Below, piece after piece: positions 1-9,779 of a DNA stretch of 64,000 nt; within the stretch, counting starts at the first letter, position 1; each line of letters starts with the position of its first letter. This stretch comes from RYN-230 sp963711705 (lineage in GTDB: Bacteria; Actinomycetota; Actinomycetes; Streptosporangiales; Streptosporangiaceae), in assembly GCA_963711705.1 (NCBI GenBank), contig CAVQFM010000020.1:124001-188000 (forward strand), given 5' to 3'. Both the position numbers and the translations under genes were made by a program. The notes below the pieces were generated by a model. The model was not told where the DNA came from and did no database searches. It saw nothing but the letters and a program-made list of their open reading frames with translations.

Positions 1-605
1 GCCGAGCACGATCCCGCGCAGCTGCGCGGGGTCGGCCGCCTCCTTCTGGAAGAGCAGGGTGCCCAGGCCCACGGATACCACGGCCACCGAGGCGCGCACC
101 CGCTCCTCCAGCGGGGCGCCGGGCGGGGCGAGCAGGTCCCGCAGCTTCTCGAACTGCTCGCGGAACATCCGCTTGTTGTCCCGGGCCCCGTTATCCGACA
201 TCAGGTGATGGACCGCCGCCTGATTCTGCTCCAGGAAGCGGAGCACGCCCAGCCGGCGCTGCACGATGTCGCTGTACCTGGTGAGCAGCGCGGCCCGGGT
301 GGCCGGCGAGCGGGGCTGGTCAGCGCCCCAGGTCAGCAGCGCGTCCAGTTCGGCCGCGTAGTCCTCGGTGAAGCTGCGGACGATGTCTTCCTTGGACTTG
401 AAGTGGTAATACAGTGCGGCCTTGGTCACGCCGAGGCGCTCGGCGATCTCCCGCAGCGAGGTCTGCTGGTAACCGTGCTCAGCGAACAGTTCGAGCGCCA
501 CGGACTGGATGCGCTCCCGGGTGTCGCCCCGCGCCCGGCCACCGCCCGGCGCCCGGGCCGGCTGGCTGGCGCCGGCCGGGAGTTAGCAGCTGCTTCGTGG
601 TCCAT
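1..605 (-). CDS. TetR/AcrR-family repressor, runs off left edge, apparent frameshift
   Basis: The minus strand encodes a typical TetR N-terminal DNA-binding domain (TRERIQSVALELFAEHGYQQ, then TSLREIAERLGVTKAALYYH) followed by a ligand-binding region that is still open at base 1. The best start is the ATG at 605, but its frame does not lead into the TetR frame. The TetR frame has a stop at 583-585 and no ATG, GTG or TTG before helix 1. The two join if one base is gained or lost in the G-rich run near 525-535, so I read this as one gene with a single-base frameshift or sequencing error. It is divergent from an MFS exporter, the usual arrangement for a local drug-responsive repressor. Ligand unknown. 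Confidence 0.8.
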
Positions 606-643
606 CGTGGTCGCCGCGTCCTTGCTGTTCGACCGTTTGCTTA

Positions 644-715
644 ACTTACTTGACGGCCGGTTAGCTGGCATCTTACCCTAATTTCGCCGCCGTCCTAGCC
701 GGTCGGCAAGTAAGT
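644..715. promoter_or_regulatory. TetR operator candidate and MFS promoter
   Basis: ACTTACTTGACGGCCGG at 644-660 recurs as an inverted copy, CCGGTCGGCAAGTAAGT, at 699-715 (15 of 17 positions pair). Within it lies a promoter reading toward the MFS gene: TTGACG at 650-655, an 18-base spacer and TACCCT at 674-679. One arm covers the -35 box and the other lies downstream of the expected start point, as expected for repression by the adjacent TetR protein. The function is inferred. Confidence 0.55.
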
Positions 716-739
716 TGCGACGATTCTCGGAGAGCCTTC

Positions 740-2323
740 ATGGCAGACGCACAGGTCACGCCTGCACCGGGCGGGCCCGCCGGCGGTAAGCGCCCCACCC
801 CCGACCCGAGCGTCGGCATGCGCCGTGAGGTGCTCGTCGTGCTCCCCGGGCTGCTTCTCGCGATCATGCTCGCCATGCTGGACCAGCTCATCGTGGGCAC
901 CGCCCTGCCGCGCATCGTGGGGGACCTGGGCGGGGTCGCGCATCTGTCCTGGGTGGTAACCGCGTACGTGCTGGCCTCCACCATCACTACGCCGCTGTAC
1001 GGCAAGCTCGGCGACATGTACGGCCGCAAGCGGCTGTTCATCACCGCGATCGTGATCTTCCTGGCCGGGTCGGCGCTGGCCGGCCTGTCCCAGACGATGG
1101 CCGAGCTCATCATGTTCCGGGCTATCCAGGGGCTCGGTGCGGGCGGCCTGATGGTCAGCGCCATCGCGATCATCGGTGACCTGGTCTCGCCCCGCGAGCG
1201 GGGCCAGTACATGGGTTACATCATGGCCGTGATGATGATCGCCACCATCGGCGGCCCGCTGCTCGGTGGCTGGATCACCGACAGCTTCTCCTGGCGCTGG
1301 ATCTTCTACATCAACCTGCCGATCGGCGGCGCCGCCCTGGCCTACCTGGCGGCCACCCTCAAGCTGTCCCGGCGCCGGGTCGAGCACCGGGTGGACTACC
1401 TGGGCGCGGTGGTCCTGGCGATCGCGGCCACCGCGATCGTGCTCGGCGCCACCTGGGGCGGCACGCAGTACGCCTGGGCCTCCCCGCAGATCATCGGCCT
1501 GATCGCGGTGTCGGTGGTCGCGGTGGCCGCGTTCCTGGTGATCGAGTCGCGCGCGGCGGAGCCGATCCTGCCCCTGCACATCTTCCGCAACCGGAACTTC
1601 TCCCTGGTCACCGCGCTGAGCTTCCTGGCCGGGCTGTCGATGTTCGGGGCCATCACCTTCCTGCCGCTGTACCAGCAGACGGTGCAGGGTGCCTCGCCGA
1701 CGATCAGCGGCCTGCTGCTCACCCCGATGATGGTCGGTGTGATGATCACCTCGCTGATCGCCGGGCAGATCACCACGCGCACCGGCCGGTACCGGGCGCT
1801 GCCCATCCTCGGCTCGGGCGGGATGGCCCTGGGCATGTTCCTGCTGTCCCTGCTCGGGGTCAACACCAGCCGGGTCACCGCCGGCCTGTACATGGTGGTG
1901 CTCGGGCTGGGCATGGGCTTCCTCATGCAGATGACCACGCTGCTGGCGCAGAACAGCGTGCAGCCCACCGACATCGGCGTGGCCAGCAGTTCCCGGCTGT
2001 TCTTCCAGCAGATCGGCGGGTCCATCGGGGTAGCTGCGTTCGGCGCGGTCTTCGCCCGGCGGCTGCAGGACGCGCTCAGCTCGGTCTCACCGGGCGTGCA
2101 CATCTCGGCCAGCGGCGGTCAGTTCAACCCGGCCACGGTCATGGGGCTGCCCGCCGCGATCCAGCACGACGTGTTCTTCGCGATCAGCCACGCGGTGCAG
2201 GGGGTATTCCTGTGGGCGATCCCCGCCACGGCGCTGGCGTTCCTGCTCTCCTGGTTCATCAAGGAGGTGCCGCTGCGCGGCCGGGCCGAGGCGCCGGAAC
2301 CCGAGCCGGAGCTCGTCGGCTGA
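740..2323 (+). CDS. MFS multidrug exporter, DHA2 (EmrB/QacA) type
   Basis: A 527-residue integral membrane protein of the 14-helix drug:H+ antiporter subfamily. The motif after helix 1 (LDQLIVGTALPRIVGDLGG) and the loop motif GKLGDMYGRKR are typical of DHA2 transporters, and GWITDSFSWRWIFYINLPIG is the conserved helix 5-6 region. It should export hydrophobic toxic compounds across the cytoplasmic membrane using the proton gradient; the substrate cannot be read from sequence. It starts at ATG 740 after GGAGAG and is transcribed away from the TetR gene across a paired inverted repeat, so induction by its own substrate is likely. The tail is short and acidic and the length is normal for the family. 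Confidence 0.9.
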   Translation: MADAQVTPAPGGPAGGKRPTPDPSVGMRREVLVVLPGLLLAIMLAMLDQLIVGTALPRIVGDLGGVAHLSWVVTAYVLASTITTPLYGKLGDMYGRKRLFITAIVIFLAGSALAGLSQTMAELIMFRAIQGLGAGGLMVSAIAIIGDLVSPRERGQYMGYIMAVMMIATIGGPLLGGWITDSFSWRWIFYINLPIGGAALAYLAATLKLSRRRVEHRVDYLGAVVLAIAATAIVLGATWGGTQYAWASPQIIGLIAVSVVAVAAFLVIESRAAEPILPLHIFRNRNFSLVTALSFLAGLSMFGAITFLPLYQQTVQGASPTISGLLLTPMMVGVMITSLIAGQITTRTGRYRALPILGSGGMALGMFLLSLLGVNTSRVTAGLYMVVLGLGMGFLMQMTTLLAQNSVQPTDIGVASSSRLFFQQIGGSIGVAAFGAVFARRLQDALSSVSPGVHISASGGQFNPATVMGLPAAIQHDVFFAISHAVQGVFLWAIPATALAFLLSWFIKEVPLRGRAEAPEPEPELVG

Positions 2324-2371
2324 CCCGGTGCCCTGGGGTGCGGCAAATCGCCGCAGACCCGCTAAACGCGA

Positions 2372-2409
2372 CGCGGTGCATAGTGCTCGCTGGGGCACTA
2401 TGCACCGCG
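2372..2409. terminator. Bidirectional stem-loop terminator
   Basis: A perfect 15-base-pair inverted repeat (CGCGGTGCATAGTGC and its complement) with an 8-base loop lies between the convergent ends of the MFS gene and greA. There is no T-tract, which is common for actinomycete terminators. Confidence 0.6.
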
Positions 2410-2433
2410 CCACGGAGCATGGCGGGGGCGGGG

Positions 2434-2934
2434 TTATCCGCCGACGTAAGGAACTGCCTCCAGGATCTCCACCGTGGTGGAGCGGCCATTCGGCAGCGTG
2501 TAGGTCGCGCTATCACCGATCTTCTTGCCGTTAATCGCGGCACCCAGCGGTGAGCGGGGGGAGTAGACGTCGATTGGCGAACCGCTTTCCTCCCGGGAGG
2601 CCAGCAGGAACGTCACTTCCTCATCGTCGCCCGCGAACCGGATCGTCACAGTCATGCCCGGCCCGACCACCCCGTCCGTGCGCGGCGGCTCGCCGACCCG
2701 CGCGTGCTGCAGGATGTGCTGGAGCTGGATGATGCGACCCTCGATCTTGCCCTGCTCCTCTTTGGCGGCGTGATAGCCACCGTTCTCCCGCAGGTCGCCC
2801 TCGTCCCGGGCGGCCTCGATCTTCTTCGCGATATCGACCCGCCCCGGGCCCGAGAGGTGATCCAACTCCGACTTGAGCCGGTCGTAAGCCTCCTGGGTGA
2901 GCCAGGTGAGGCTGTCGCTGTGCGTCTCGGTCAC
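2434..2934 (-). CDS. greA: Transcription elongation factor GreA
   Basis: A 166-residue GreA. The N-terminal coiled coil is visible (TQEAYDRLKSELDHL and ENGGYHAAKEEQGKIEGRI, where the acidic tip normally sits), followed by the C-terminal domain with IDVYSPRSPLGAAINGKKIG. The family inserts its coiled coil into the RNA polymerase secondary channel and stimulates cleavage of backtracked transcripts. I choose the GTG at 2934 because AAGGAG sits just upstream and the residues further upstream do not resemble GreA. It is next to mca on the opposite strand and ends convergently with the MFS gene across a stem-loop. Confidence 0.93.
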   Translation of the reverse strand: MTETHSDSLTWLTQEAYDRLKSELDHLSGPGRVDIAKKIEAARDEGDLRENGGYHAAKEEQGKIEGRIIQLQHILQHARVGEPPRTDGVVGPGMTVTIRFAGDDEEVTFLLASREESGSPIDVYSPRSPLGAAINGKKIGDSATYTLPNGRSTTVEILEAVPYVGG

Positions 2935-3222
2935 GGGTACTCCTTGCCTGCAGTGCGGACGCTGGGGATCCGCTTGAGCCATGCTCGGCTCGTCGGGGGT
3001 AATCCTTTGAGGCTAACAAGGCCTGACAAGTACGTCGCGTCAGATGACTTTCTGGTTGCGCCTGGCCGACGTACCGGTCCGCCAGGATACGGGAATGTCG
3101 TCGCGGCACCGCGATGTTGTCCTGCACAATGATCTGTCTGCGACGCACGCCAGCAGGGCCCAGCACCCGGGAGAGGCGCGCCGCAGCCTATTCAACGCCT
3201 GATAGCCCTGAGGGGATTTCGC

Positions 3223-4161
3223 GTGTCTGCCGTGATGAATGACCCCGCCGACCCGGCCGCTGCCGACCCGGGCCGCCCGCCCGCGCGGCTGCGGCTGATG
3301 GCCGTGCACGCGCACCCGGACGACGAGTCGAGCAAGGGCGCCGCCTCGATGACCCGGTACGTGCGGGAGGGCGCCGAGGTCCTGGTGGTCACGCTGACCG
3401 GCGGGGAGCGCGGCGACATCCTGAACAAGGCCATGGACCGGCCGGAGGTGCGGGCAAACCTGCCGCGCATCCGCCGGGAGGAGATGGCCCGGGCCCGCGA
3501 GATCCTGGGCGTGCGCCAGCAGTTCCTCGGCTTCGTCGATTCCGGGCTGCCCGAAGGAGATCCGCTCCCCCCGCTGCCGGACGGCTGCTTCGCGGTGCAG
3601 CCGCTCGAGGTGGCGGCCGAGCCGCTGGTCCGTGCGGTCCGCGAGTTCCGGCCGCACGTGATGCTGACCTATGACGAGGGTGGCGGCTACCCGCACCCGG
3701 ACCACATCAAGACCCACGAGGTGGCGGTGGAGGCGTTCGAGGCGGCCGCCGATCCGGATCGCTACCCCGGGTCCGGCGAGCCGTGGCAGCCGCTCAAGCT
3801 GTACTACTTCGCCACGTTCCACAAGGACCGGTTCACCGCGCTGCACGAGGAGCTGCTGCGCCGTGGCCTGGAATCCCCGTACGCCGAGTGGTTCGAGCGA
3901 TGGGACGACCGGTCCGACGACCGCAAGCCGCTGGAGATCACCACCCGGGTGCCCTGCGGGGAGTACTTCCCGGTCCGGGACCAGGCCCTGCTCGCGCACG
4001 CCACCCAGATCGACCCGGAAGGCTCCTGGTTCGCCTGCCCGGTGGAGGTCCAGCGTGCGGCCTGGCCCACCGAGGACTACCATCTAGCCAGGTCAGTAGT
4101 GAACACCGAGTTCCCGGAAGACGATCTGTTTGCCGGGATCCGGGAGAGGGTGTGCTTGTGA
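3223..4161 (+). CDS. mca: Mycothiol S-conjugate amidase Mca
   Basis: A 312-residue zinc hydrolase of the GlcNAc-PI deacetylase (LmbE) family. The first metal motif AHPDDE is at about residues 30-35, and the second is PHPDH in GGGYPHPDHIKTHE. Mca cleaves mycothiol S-conjugates of toxins and drugs, releasing a mercapturate for export and regenerating the glucosaminyl-inositol part. Its length, its ERGDILNKAMDRPEV segment and its position beside greA favour Mca over the related MshB. It starts at GTG 3223 after GAGGGG; an ATG lies 12 bases downstream. The next small gene overlaps its stop codon, so the two are probably co-translated. Confidence 0.92.
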   Translation: MSAVMNDPADPAAADPGRPPARLRLMAVHAHPDDESSKGAASMTRYVREGAEVLVVTLTGGERGDILNKAMDRPEVRANLPRIRREEMARAREILGVRQQFLGFVDSGLPEGDPLPPLPDGCFAVQPLEVAAEPLVRAVREFRPHVMLTYDEGGGYPHPDHIKTHEVAVEAFEAAADPDRYPGSGEPWQPLKLYYFATFHKDRFTALHEELLRRGLESPYAEWFERWDDRSDDRKPLEITTRVPCGEYFPVRDQALLAHATQIDPEGSWFACPVEVQRAAWPTEDYHLARSVVNTEFPEDDLFAGIRERVCL

Positions 4162-4448
4162 CGGTCCTGGCCGCCTCCAGCGTGGCCAGCCAGGTCTACC
4201 CGGGGCTGGCGGGGTTCCTCGTCGTCGCCGGGATGGGCGTCGCCCTGTACTTCCTGTTCCGGTCGCTGAACAAGCAGCTGCGCAAGCTCGGCCCAGCCCC
4301 GCAGGCCGGGCCGCGGGCCAGGTCACGCCCGCCCCGGCCCGGGCTCGCGGCCTACCGCGCGATGCAGGCCCAGGAAGCGGCTCAGGCTGGTCCCGGGGAA
4401 ACCGGTCCCGGCTCGCCGGATCAGCCGCCCGGCAGCACCCGCCCGTAA
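4158..4448 (+). CDS. Small single-pass membrane protein coupled to mca
   Basis: About 97 residues starting at the GTG that overlaps the mca stop by 4 bases (GTGA). One strong hydrophobic helix at about residues 15-35 (VYPGLAGFLVVAGMGVALYF) is followed by a basic, Ala/Pro-rich cytoplasmic tail. I recognise no named family. The tight overlap suggests translational coupling to Mca. Its last 28 bases overlap the end of the convergent acetyltransferase gene. Confidence 0.6.
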   Translation: MTVLAASSVASQVYPGLAGFLVVAGMGVALYFLFRSLNKQLRKLGPAPQAGPRARSRPPRPGLAAYRAMQAQEAAQAGPGETGPGSPDQPPGSTRP

Positions 4449-4984
4449 GCGATCAGCGTGAAGCCCGGCACCGGGCACCAGTCCCGCTCGGGCAGCCGGA
4501 TGAATCCTGCGTCCTCATAGAGATGCCGTGCCGCGGCCATGCTGGGCTGGGTGGACAGCACCAGATGGCGCACCCCGTGCACGGCAGCCCGGTCGGTGAC
4601 CGCCTGGATCAGCACCCGGCCCACCCCCCGGCCGCGGGCGTGCGGGGCCACCGCCAGCGCCCGCACCTCGGCCTCGGTCGCGCTGCGCGCGACCTGCCCG
4701 GCTTCCGGCCACAGCAGCAGCATGACCGTGCCCAGCAACTGGCCCGGGCCCGGGCCGGCGTCGTCCACCGCGACCAGGATCTGGCCGGTGCCGTCAGTGC
4801 CGAGCACGGGCAGCACATTCACGTAGTGCGAGGCATCGGCCAGGAAGCCGCCCGCTTCGTAGGCGGCCACCCGCAGGGCGCCCAGCTCGGCGAATTCGGC
4901 GGGCCGCACGTCACGAATGATCACATCGGGATGCAAGCCGGATCGCCGGCCAGAGATTCCCGGCTCGCCAGGCGGCCTGGTCAC
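4421..4984 (-). CDS. GNAT-family N-acetyltransferase
   Basis: A 187-residue protein with the GNAT acetyl-CoA fold. The core is VRALAVAPHARGRGVGRVLIQ, containing the pyrophosphate-binding R/Q-x-x-G-x-G/A motif, followed by LVLSTQPSMAAARHLYEDAGF, the usual helix before the last strand. It should transfer an acetyl group from acetyl-CoA to an unknown amine. The GTG start overlaps the stop of the upstream acyl-CoA dehydrogenase-like gene (GTGA), so the two form an operon, but no shared pathway is evident. Confidence 0.85.
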   Translation of the reverse strand: MTRPPGEPGISGRRSGLHPDVIIRDVRPAEFAELGALRVAAYEAGGFLADASHYVNVLPVLGTDGTGQILVAVDDAGPGPGQLLGTVMLLLWPEAGQVARSATEAEVRALAVAPHARGRGVGRVLIQAVTDRAAVHGVRHLVLSTQPSMAAARHLYEDAGFIRLPERDWCPVPGFTLIAYGRVLPGG

Positions 4985-6015
4985 TGGCCGTCCCGGTCGC
5001 CCGGCGATGCCGTCAGCAGGCCGCTCAGCGACTGCTTGATGGCCGGCCGCGAGCCGAACACGAGCAGGAACAGCGCCTCGCGGGCCAGCCGCTGGGCATC
5101 CTGGTCCAGCCGGATCGCGGCGCTGCCCACCGTGACCACCAGGGCCGAGGCGGCCCGGACGGCCAGCTCGCAGGCCGCTGCCCGGGCTGCGGGCAGGGCG
5201 TCTGGCTCCGCGCTGTCCAGCGCCGCCCGGCAGGCAGCCAGCTGCCCGTCGAGCGGGCCCGGGCCGATGAGCTCACAGCAGCGGGCGGCCAGGCCGAGCG
5301 CCAGCGAGCCGTTGGGCCGCAGCGCGGCCCGGTCACGCTGCTGCCAGTCGCGCTGTGACATGGTGCCGGTCACCCGCCCGGCCGGGACGAAATGACCATC
5401 GAACCCGAGTTCCACGGTCGCGCTGGCCATCACCGCGACCATCGGCAGCGGCGCCGCGGACAGCGTTCCGCCGGCCTGCGCGTCCACCATCGCCCAGACG
5501 ATGTCGTCCTGCTCGTCGCGAGCCGCCGTGTACAGCAGATCGACATGCCCCCAGCCGGTGACCCAGGGCGAGGTGCCATCGAGCCGGTACCCGCCGGGGA
5601 CCGCGCGAGCCCGCAGCCGCGGCGGCCCGGGCAGCGTGCCGGCCAGGGCCAGCCCGGCCCGGCGCTCCCCGCGGCACAGCGGGCCGAGCAGTTCCGCGCG
5701 CAGGGCGGCCGGGGCCGGCCCGGCGATCGCGCGCACCGCGCTGTGCTGCTGCAGCCAGATGAATGTGGTGGACAGGCATCCGCTGGCCAGGATCTCGATG
5801 ACCCGGCCGAAGGCGGGAAGCGGCAGGTCCAGGCCGCCTGCGTCGCGCGGGCCGGCCAGGCCGTAGAAGCCGGCCGCGGCGAGCAGGTCCAGGTGCTCGC
5901 GGGGCACCCGCTGGGTGGCCTCCACGGTCATCGCGGCCGGCCCGAGCACGTCTGCGGCCAGCCGCCGGGCCCGGTCCAGGACCCAGGCGGTCTCGCCGGC
6001 CGTCTCCGCTGGCAT
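4981..6015 (-). CDS. Acyl-CoA dehydrogenase-like flavoprotein
   Basis: A 344-residue protein of the acyl-CoA dehydrogenase superfamily. The N-terminal helical domain has REHLDLLAAAGFYGLAGPRDAGG, and the middle beta domain has GYRLDGTSPWVTGWGHVDLL. The C-terminal helical part is short and I do not see the catalytic Glu context of classical fatty-acid dehydrogenases. A FAD- or FMN-dependent dehydrogenase or a DszC-like monooxygenase on a small substrate is therefore equally possible. It is the first gene of a two-gene unit with the acetyltransferase and is read divergently from the SNF2 helicase. Confidence 0.75.
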   Translation of the reverse strand: MPAETAGETAWVLDRARRLAADVLGPAAMTVEATQRVPREHLDLLAAAGFYGLAGPRDAGGLDLPLPAFGRVIEILASGCLSTTFIWLQQHSAVRAIAGPAPAALRAELLGPLCRGERRAGLALAGTLPGPPRLRARAVPGGYRLDGTSPWVTGWGHVDLLYTAARDEQDDIVWAMVDAQAGGTLSAAPLPMVAVMASATVELGFDGHFVPAGRVTGTMSQRDWQQRDRAALRPNGSLALGLAARCCELIGPGPLDGQLAACRAALDSAEPDALPAARAAACELAVRAASALVVTVGSAAIRLDQDAQRLAREALFLLVFGSRPAIKQSLSGLLTASPGDRDGQ

Positions 6016-6175
6016 GCGACCCCCTCCGTTCCGGGCTACACGTTAAGGGAGCCCGGCCGGCCGGTCCGGCCCGGGTCGGATGCGGCATGAACTGTCGCCG
6101 CCGGTTGCTAGCGTGGGCGAGACCGGGCCGGGCGAGCAGGCCCGTCATCTGCCCTGGTCGCGAGGAGTTCTGGGC

Positions 6176-9100
6176 ATGCTGGTCATCCACGGGATCTGGG
6201 CGCGCGATGCGCTCTGCCTGTGGGCGGAGGATTCGGCCCGGCCCGTCACCAGTGCGGCGCCGCCCGGCCGGCCTTCCCGGGCGCCCCGGCCGCACCCGTT
6301 CGCCGCCGACCCGGAGACCATCGCCGCGGCGCTGGCCGCCCTCGGCCGCGCGCCGGGAGCAGCGGCCCGGCAGGCCGCCGCGGACGAGCTGACCCTGTGG
6401 CTGCCGTCGGCGCCGGACAGCCCGCAAGCCGCGCCCGAGCTGGTCCGGGGGGCCAGCCCGGCTGGCGCCAAGGCCCGGACGCGCTGGCCGGCGCTCGGCT
6501 GCTGGCGGGTTCCCGCCCTGGCCGTCGAGCCCACTGCCGCGCTGGCCGTGCTCGCCGCACTGGACCGGTTGGCTGCCCCCGGTGGGGCCCTGCCCGTCGC
6601 TGCCGAACAGCTGGCCCTGCCCGCTGAGCAGACATTCTTCGGTGAGCCAGCGGTCTCGGCCGGCCTGCCAGCCGCTGAGGGGAGGTCGGCACCTGGGGGG
6701 ACGGCAGCCGCCGAGGAGAGGTCGGCCGCTGAGGGGACGGCAGCCGCTGAGGGGACGGCAGCCGCTGGCGAACCGCCGCCCCGGGGCGGTTCGCCTGGCG
6801 CCCCGGCCGACTCGCTGGCTGGTGGGCTGGTCCCTGGTGGGCCGCTGGCTCCCGGTGGGCTGGTCCCCGACGGGCCGCTCGCGCCTGGCGAGCTGGTTCC
6901 TGGCGGCTCCACCGTCTATTGGGCCGCCGTGGCCTGGTTCGCGGCCGACCTGGCCGAGCGCGGCCGGGTGCTTCCGGCCCTGGCCCGGACCAGCGGCAGC
7001 AACGGGGACGGCGACCGCTGGGCCGCCCGCTGGCACCCGGTGCTGACCGGGCATGACGCCCGCCGGGCCGGCGAACTGGCCGACGCCATGCCGCCGCTGT
7101 GCCGGGCCGCCGGGCCAGGCGGTGAGCCGCCCGGCCCGATCCTGGCCGCGGCGCTCACCGGGCTGACCGACGCGGCCGCCCGGGCCCAGCTGGCCGCGGC
7201 CCGGCCGGATTGGGCGTTGCTCCCCGCCCGACGTGGCCGGCATCCGGCCCGGATCCCGGTAGCCGAGCGGTGGGCGGCCGCACTGACCGGCGCGGACAGC
7301 CAGGTAGAGGTCAGCTCGGCCGAGGACGAGACGGCAGCGGCCGAACTGGCGGCCAGCCTGGCCGCCTGGCGGGACGCCGCCCAGGCCCCGGCCGGGCCGG
7401 TGCGCACTTGCTTCCGGTTGGTCGAGCCCGAGCGGGCCGACGCCGAGGGGGCCGAGCCCGAGTCGGCCGAGCTCAACGAGGCGGCCGAGCCCAGGCGGGC
7501 CGAGTTCGAGCGGGCCGAGCCCGATTCGGACGAACCCGACGGGGACGAGCCCGATCCGGCCGAGCCCAACGAGGCAGCCGCCGGGCCGGGCGCAGTGGCC
7601 GCGGATGATCACTCCTGGCGGGTGCAGTTCGCCTTGCAGTCCACCGAAGACCCCAGCCTGATGCTGGACGCGGCCGACGTCTGGGCCGGTACCGGCGGCT
7701 GGGCGCCGGGCGGCATCCAGCACCCCGACGAGGAACTGCTGGCCGGGCTGGGCGCGGCCGCCCGGCTGTTCGGTGAGCTGGACGGTGCGCTGCGCGACCC
7801 CGGCCCCCGAGGAGGTCCAGCTGGATACCGCGGGTGCTTTCCGCTTCCTGACCGAGACCGCCCCGCTGCTGGCCGGGGCGGGTTTCGGCGTGCTGCTGCC
7901 GGACTGGGCCCGCAAGGCGCGGCTCGGGCTCAAGCTCACCTCCCGGTCGCGCAGCACCAGCACGGGCGCGGACGGCAGCGCGGGCACCGGGGCCGGGCTC
8001 GGCCTGGCCGACCTGGTCCAGTTCCGCTACGACCTGGCGCTCGGCGACGACACCCTGCACCCAGACGAGCTGGCCGAGCTGGCCCGGCTGAAGATCCCGC
8101 TGGTCCGCATCCGCGGCCAGTGGGTGGAACTGGACGAGCGCAACCTCCAGGCCGCGCTGAAGTTCCTGGAAGGCGGCCGCCAGGGCGAGCGGCCCGCTGG
8201 GGACGTCCTGCTGGAAGGCCTGCGCGGCCCCGACGAGGACCTCCCGGTCACCGCCGTAGACGCCGACGGCTGGCTTGGCGACATCCTTTCCGGTGACGCG
8301 GAGCACACCCTCTCCCCGCTGAGCACACCGACCTCCTTTCACGGGAAATTGCGCCCGTATCAGGAGCGTGGGCTGGCTTGGCTGTCCTTCCTGAGCAATC
8401 TCGGATTGGGCGGAATCCTCGCGGACGACATGGGCACAGGTAAGAGTCCATCCACCCTGTCGCTGCTCGCCTACGAGAAGGAAACCGGCCGCAAGGCCGG
8501 CCCGACGCTGCTGGTGTGCCCCATGTCGCTGGTCGGCAACTGGCAGAAGGAAGCCGAGCGGTTCACGCCGGACCTGACCGTGTACGTACACCATGGGTCG
8601 GACCGGCTGTCCGGGGCCGAGCTGCAGGCCGCGCTCGGCCAGGCCGACCTGGTCCTCACCACCTACGCCATCGCCGCCCGGGACCGCGACGACCTGGCCG
8701 CGGTCCGCTGGCAGCGGGTCGTCTGTGACGAGGCGCAGAACATCAAGAACGCGGGCACCCAGCAGGCCCGCGCGGTGCGCAGCCTGCCCGCCGGCACCCG
8801 GCTCGCGCTGACCGGCACCCCGGTGGAGAACCGGCTCGGTGAGCTGTGGTCGATCATGGAGTTCACCAGCCCCGGGCTGCTCGGCCCGGCGGAGAAGTTC
8901 CGCACCAGCTTCGCGGTCCCGGTGGAACGGCACGGCGATGAAGATGCCACCGCCCGGCTGAAGCGGCTGACCGGGCCGTTCATCCTGCGCCGGCTGAAGA
9001 CCGACCGGTCGATCATCTCCGACCTGCCGGACAAGATCGAGATGAAGATGTGGTGCAACCTCACCCCGGAGCAGGCGTCGCTGTACCAGGCCACGGTCAC

Positions 9101-9779
9101 CGACATGCTGCGGCGGATCGAGGCCGCGGAAGAGGACATCGAGCGCCGCGGGCTGGTGCTGGCCACCATGGCCCGGCTCAAGCAGGTCTGCAACCATCCC
9201 GCGCACCTGCTCGGCGACGGCTCCCGGCTGCCCGGCCGGTCCGGCAAGCTGGCCCGGCTGGAGGAGATCGGCGACGAGATCATCGCGGCCGGGGACAAGG
9301 CACTGGTCTTCACCCAGTACGCGGAGTTCGGCCGGCTGCTCCAGCCGTACCTGGCCGCCCGGCTCGGCTGCCCCGTGTTCTACCTGCACGGCGGCACGCC
9401 CAAGAAGGCCCGCGACGCGATGGTGGCCGGCTTCCAGGCCATGCCGGAACCCGCGTTGTTCCTGCTGTCGCTGAAGGCCGGCGGCACCGGGCTGAATCTC
9501 ACCGGCGCCAACCACGTGATCCATTTCGACCGGTGGTGGAACCCGGCCGTTGAAGATCAGGCCACCGACCGCGCGTTCCGGATCGGGCAGCGCAAGGACG
9601 TGCAGGTGCGCAAGTTCGTCTGCGTGGGCACGGTGGAGGAACGCATCGACGCGATGATCGAGGAGAAGAAGGCCCTGGCCGAGCGGATCGTTGGCACCGG
9701 CGAAGGCTGGCTCACCGGGCTGTCCACCGCCGACCTTCGCGACGTGCTCGCGCTCTCCCCGGAGGCGGTGTCGCAGTGA
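6176..9779 (+). CDS. SNF2-family DEAD/DEAH helicase, apparent frameshift near 7800
   Basis: A large SWI2/SNF2 ATPase. The N-terminal half (start ATG 6176 after GAGGAG) carries the bacterial SNF2-associated region and runs to about 7800. There the frame changes: losing one C in the ACCCCGG run at 7797-7802 joins LDGALRDP smoothly to PAPEEVQLDTAGAFRFLTE. The ATPase core follows: Walker A DDMGTGKS, Walker B DEAQ, motif III LTGTPVENRLGELWS, and the C-terminal lobe with LKAGGTGLNLTGANHVIHFD and DRAFRIGQRK. It acts on nucleoprotein complexes by ATP-driven translocation; the bacterial role is poorly defined. The frameshift may be a sequencing error. A SWIM-domain gene overlaps its stop by 4 bases. 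Confidence 0.85.
6673..6905 (+). repeat. Repetitive low-complexity linker inside the SNF2 gene
   Basis: The DNA encodes short imperfect repeats: Glu-Gly-Thr-Ala-Ala-Ala units from an 18-base repeat at 6673-6770, then Gly-Leu-Val-Pro-Gly/Gly-Pro-Leu-Ala-Pro units at 6828-6905. A second Ala-Glu-Pro-rich run lies at about 7431-7580. These are non-conserved linkers likely to vary in length between strains. Confidence 0.7.

Noticed and set aside
7773..7830. Programmed frameshifting in the SNF2 gene
   Set aside because: No slippery heptamer with a downstream structure is clear, and many other genes here show single-base indels, so error or mutation is the simpler explanation.
5333..7987. Long open frame on the minus strand (884 codons) opposite the SNF2 gene
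   Set aside because: It is antisense to acyl-CoA dehydrogenase/SNF2 coding sequence; the translation is a low-complexity Gly/Arg/Pro run with no domain. Such shadows are common at this GC content.
7473..9524. Long open frame on the minus strand (683 codons) opposite the helicase core
   Set aside because: Fully antisense to conserved SNF2 motifs; no similarity of its own.
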